A DNA stretch of 64,000 nt from Cavia porcellus (Eukaryota > Chordata > Mammalia > Rodentia > Caviidae), in contig NW_026947507.1 in assembly GCF_034190915.1 (NCBI RefSeq), forward strand, positions 28,572,001-28,636,000, in the 5' to 3' direction. The position numbers and the translations under genes were made by a program. Below the pieces are notes generated by a model that searched no databases, had not been told where the DNA came from, and worked only from the letters and a program-made list of their open reading frames with translations. Positions within the stretch are counted from its first letter, which is position 1; every line of letters starts with the position of its first letter. Shown here in pieces: positions 61,901-64,000 of this stretch.

Positions 61901-62884
61901 ATATATTCTTAATTTATTGAATAATGAATCAACTTTAAGGTTAATGAAGTTACGGAATTTTGTCCAACAAGTTTTCTACATTTGTTGACATTTTCATGTT
62001 GCCTTTTATCTGTATTTTTAAAGTAATCACAACTATTAGAATTTTCTTTTTTGGATCCTTGTTTGTTTTTCCCCAATACTACCAGTAGAGAGTAGTTACT
62101 TAGTATGTTAAAAATATATGGGAAAATCACAGCTCAATATATAACACTTCAAGAATAGACATTTGTATTTCAAATTATAGTAAATGCTAGAGATTTTTTA
62201 AGTGTAAATAGTATCCCTGTTAAAATTCTATTCATCAGTCTTTATAAGTTATAAAAATAACAAATCACAAGGTTCTGTTTTAAACTTTAGTGGCTGAAAA
62301 TCATTTTAAGACTTTTAGTTGAAAGACAAACTAAGCTGACGTTTTTTAATATCAATTTTAGTGTGGATATATGGTGATATTTTAACAAAAGATTTTTAGA
62401 AAAAGTACAAATCTTGGGTGCAATTATTAGCAGCAGTTTCAGCTTTAAGTGTGCTAAGTGAAGTGTGTTGCCATTTTATTGATAATGAAAGAGAAGGAGG
62501 AAAAGAAGTTAGTGGATATGATATTCAAGTTTACAATATGTAGACAGCAGAACAGTCAGTAACTTATTGCTCAAATAAAACTACAAAAATTAAAAATGTA
62601 AATTAAGCCTAATCCTGCTATAAGAAGGAAAAGGATTTCATTTTAAAAGATAATTATTTCAGAACTGTGATCACAGCAATTCACCACAATGCTAATTATT
62701 ATGTTGTCATTGGTGTACAACACTAAACAAGTGCTTTGTATCCATTGATAAGAGCTAATATACATTCAACATCTTTGTGATTATAGGCTCTGCACAAAGA
62801 GATTTAGAAAGATCGGCTAGTTTTAAAGATGCTATTAGGGAAAGGATTAACTGTTTCATCCTCCAAAACATAGCTATTTAGGCC
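61901..62884. other. Intronic sequence, nothing recognised
   Basis: AT-rich. The block at about 62640-62770 looks less decayed than its surroundings, with CACAATGCTAATTATTATG, but has no coding signal. Confidence 0.4.
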
Positions 62885-63245
62885 TTAGTTTTCAAATTTA
62901 ATTTGGAGCTGCATTTCGGCTCACAGGTTTCAGTCCGCGGTCAGATGACTGCAAGGCAGAAAAGGGATGGAGATGAACATGGCAGAGGAAAAAACGCTTA
63001 ACTAGTGGCAGCCAGAAAGAAGAGAGAGAAGAAAGGAGCCGGGGAAAAGAATGTACTCTTCTAGTCAGGTTGTCAGTGATCTTTCTCCAATCAGGCCCAT
63101 CCTTCTGAGTACATTCCTCTAAGGACTTCCTCAATGGATTAATACACTAGGGAATCTAATCACTCCCTGACCCAACCTCCTCCCCAAAACTACACGTCTC
63201 AGTACATGAGATTTTGGAGGGACATCCTAGATTTTAACCATTACA
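62885..63245 (-). mobile_element. MaLR-type LTR
   Basis: TTCGGCTCACAGGTTTCAGTCC, CATGGCAGAGGAAAAAACGC, TGGCAGCCAGAAAGAAGAGA and GATTTTGGAGGGACATCC to AACCATTACA. Right end close to the MaLR terminus. The minus-strand open frame at 62898-63134 lies inside it. Confidence 0.7.
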
Positions 63246-63346
63246 GTTATGCATTTGTCATACCGTAGAGTTTTCAGTTACTATATAATACCCCTTCTGA
63301 TCAACACCGTGACACTATCAGCTCAAATAGAATTCTGCTCTCACAG

Positions 63347-63407
63347 GAAAAAGAAAAAAACAAAAAACAAAAAACAAAAAACAAAAAACAACAACAACAA
63401 AAAAAAC
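63347..63407. repeat. (AAAAAC)n simple repeat
   Basis: A-rich tract with CAAAAAA units and an ACAACAACA section. It could be the tail of a lost retroelement, but no body is visible to its left. Confidence 0.9.
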
Positions 63408-63429
63408 ACATTTGGCAGACTAGAAAACT

Positions 63430-63850
63430 GCAGCCTTACAAAATATACAGGATGCTTTATTAAAATGCTACTTGATGGTAATGAAATTAATTAAAGATCT
63501 TTTGGACCAAAAGGTACATGCACAGAAGAATCATTTTGGCATAAATTAACAGAATGAATAATGAAATTAACAGCACCAATTACCCAGGCTATATAAAGAA
63601 ATTTGAGACAGACTAAAAACACACAGAGGTTAAAAATTACACATGCATTCCCAATTGAAATGGCATCTGTAAACCAAGCTGATTCATTTTTTAAAGCTAA
63701 AAGATTGAAAGATAATTTAATTTTGGAAAAATTGAGGCTATTTATATAAAATAGCATTAAATATCTTTGAAAGCAATTACTTTTATTTCTAAAGAAGTAA
63801 GAAAAGGGTAAAATGAGCTGCAATTACAGCTGAAATTTCAAAGTTCATTT
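63430..63850. promoter_or_regulatory. Candidate conserved non-coding element (AT-rich)
   Basis: Many TAAT-type sites (GAAATTAATTAAAG, GAATAATGAAATTAACAGC, CCAATTACCC) and no recognisable transposon, in a developmental gene's intron. This resembles intronic enhancers, but it is only a composition-based impression. The 110-codon minus-strand frame at 63491-63823 has no recognised motif and is not supported as a gene. Confidence 0.25.
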
Positions 63851-64000
63851 TCTTGATAATTACTTTAATAGAGAAAGTTTTCAGTAGTTCCTACCAGATT
63901 ATGTCACTTTTTAACCTCTTAAATTTTAAAGGCTCATTCTTTATAGTAAGAATGAAATGCATAGTGAAGTTTTGAAATAACTGGAGTTCATTCAGTTTAG

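Larger units (their letters stand above)
1375..64000 (+). other. SPOCK3: Large SPOCK3 intron (partial), filled with repeats
   Basis: From the GTGAGT donor at 1375 to the window end I found no sequence matching the next part of testican-3 (the start of the extracellular calcium-binding domain), nor any other recognisable host exon. SPOCK3 is known to be a very large gene with long introns, so one uninterrupted intron is the simplest reading. All mobile elements listed below lie in it. Absence of exons is a by-eye judgement, and a short divergent exon could be missed. Confidence 0.7.

Noticed and set aside
63491..63823. 110-codon minus-strand frame
   Set aside because: Hydrophobic random-looking composition in AT-rich DNA, no motif, no splice context.
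1..64000. CRISPR arrays, operons, bacterial promoters, prophage
   Set aside because: No evenly spaced short repeats with unique spacers and no prokaryotic gene organisation. All signals are mammalian.

Overview
This is mammalian nuclear DNA. It is AT-rich and intron-like, dense in retroelements and microsatellites, and has no operons or bacterial signals. The B1-like (7SL-type) and ID-like (tRNA-type) SINEs point to a rodent. The L1 promoter made of ~261-bp monomers fits too, since tandem-monomer L1 promoters are well known in mouse and rat. The ID-like consensus does not look like mouse or rat to me, so I suspect a non-murid rodent. That is memory-based inference, and the species is not established.

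The only host coding sequence I can support is one 115-bp exon at 1260-1374 on the + strand. It has a good acceptor and a GTGAGT donor, and its 38 codons match the end of the Kazal/follistatin-like module of testican-3 (SPOCK3), beginning CKLEYQACVLGKQ. Nothing resembling the exon before it or after it was found. The first 1.26 kb therefore reads as upstream intron and about 62.6 kb (1375-64000) as part of one very large downstream intron.

Layout: 1-1259 intron; 1260-1374 SPOCK3 exon; 1657-1751 ID SINE with a 15-bp target-site duplication; 2270-2615 antisense MaLR-type LTR; 4568-11880 a nearly intact, full-length L1 on the minus strand, flanked by a perfect 16-bp target-site duplication (4552-4567 and 11881-11896). 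The L1 has an ORF1, a complete ORF2 and about three 261-bp promoter monomers. It carries one early stop and three frameshifts, so it looks young but disabled. Next come a pair of ~215-bp direct repeats (12172-12385 and 13393-13610) around ~1 kb of unassigned sequence with a B1-like SINE, and then a long stretch of plain intron. Region 20-27 kb holds a MIR, a B4-like SINE, one sense and four antisense MaLR LTRs and an old L1. Region 31-47 kb holds LTRs, old L1 3' ends, a (GA)n tract, a Tigger/pogo DNA transposon fossil (about 41955-44378) and a perfect 56-bp tandem duplication. Region 52-64 kb holds B1-like SINEs, a possible poly-A retrocopy, a MIR, an old L1, a final LTR and an AT-rich block that could be a conserved non-coding element.

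How it fits together: the L1 copies (young and old) and nine of eleven recognisable LTRs lie antisense to SPOCK3. This is the bias expected when sense-strand polyadenylation signals are selected against inside a transcribed intron. I found no evidence of a novel multi-gene system. The most noteworthy items are the L1 promoter monomers with their frame-preserving antisense ORFs, the U6-like fragment inside an inverted repeat near 32.8 kb, the Tigger fossil with all three catalytic-motif regions still readable, and the unassigned repeat pair at 12-13.6 kb.
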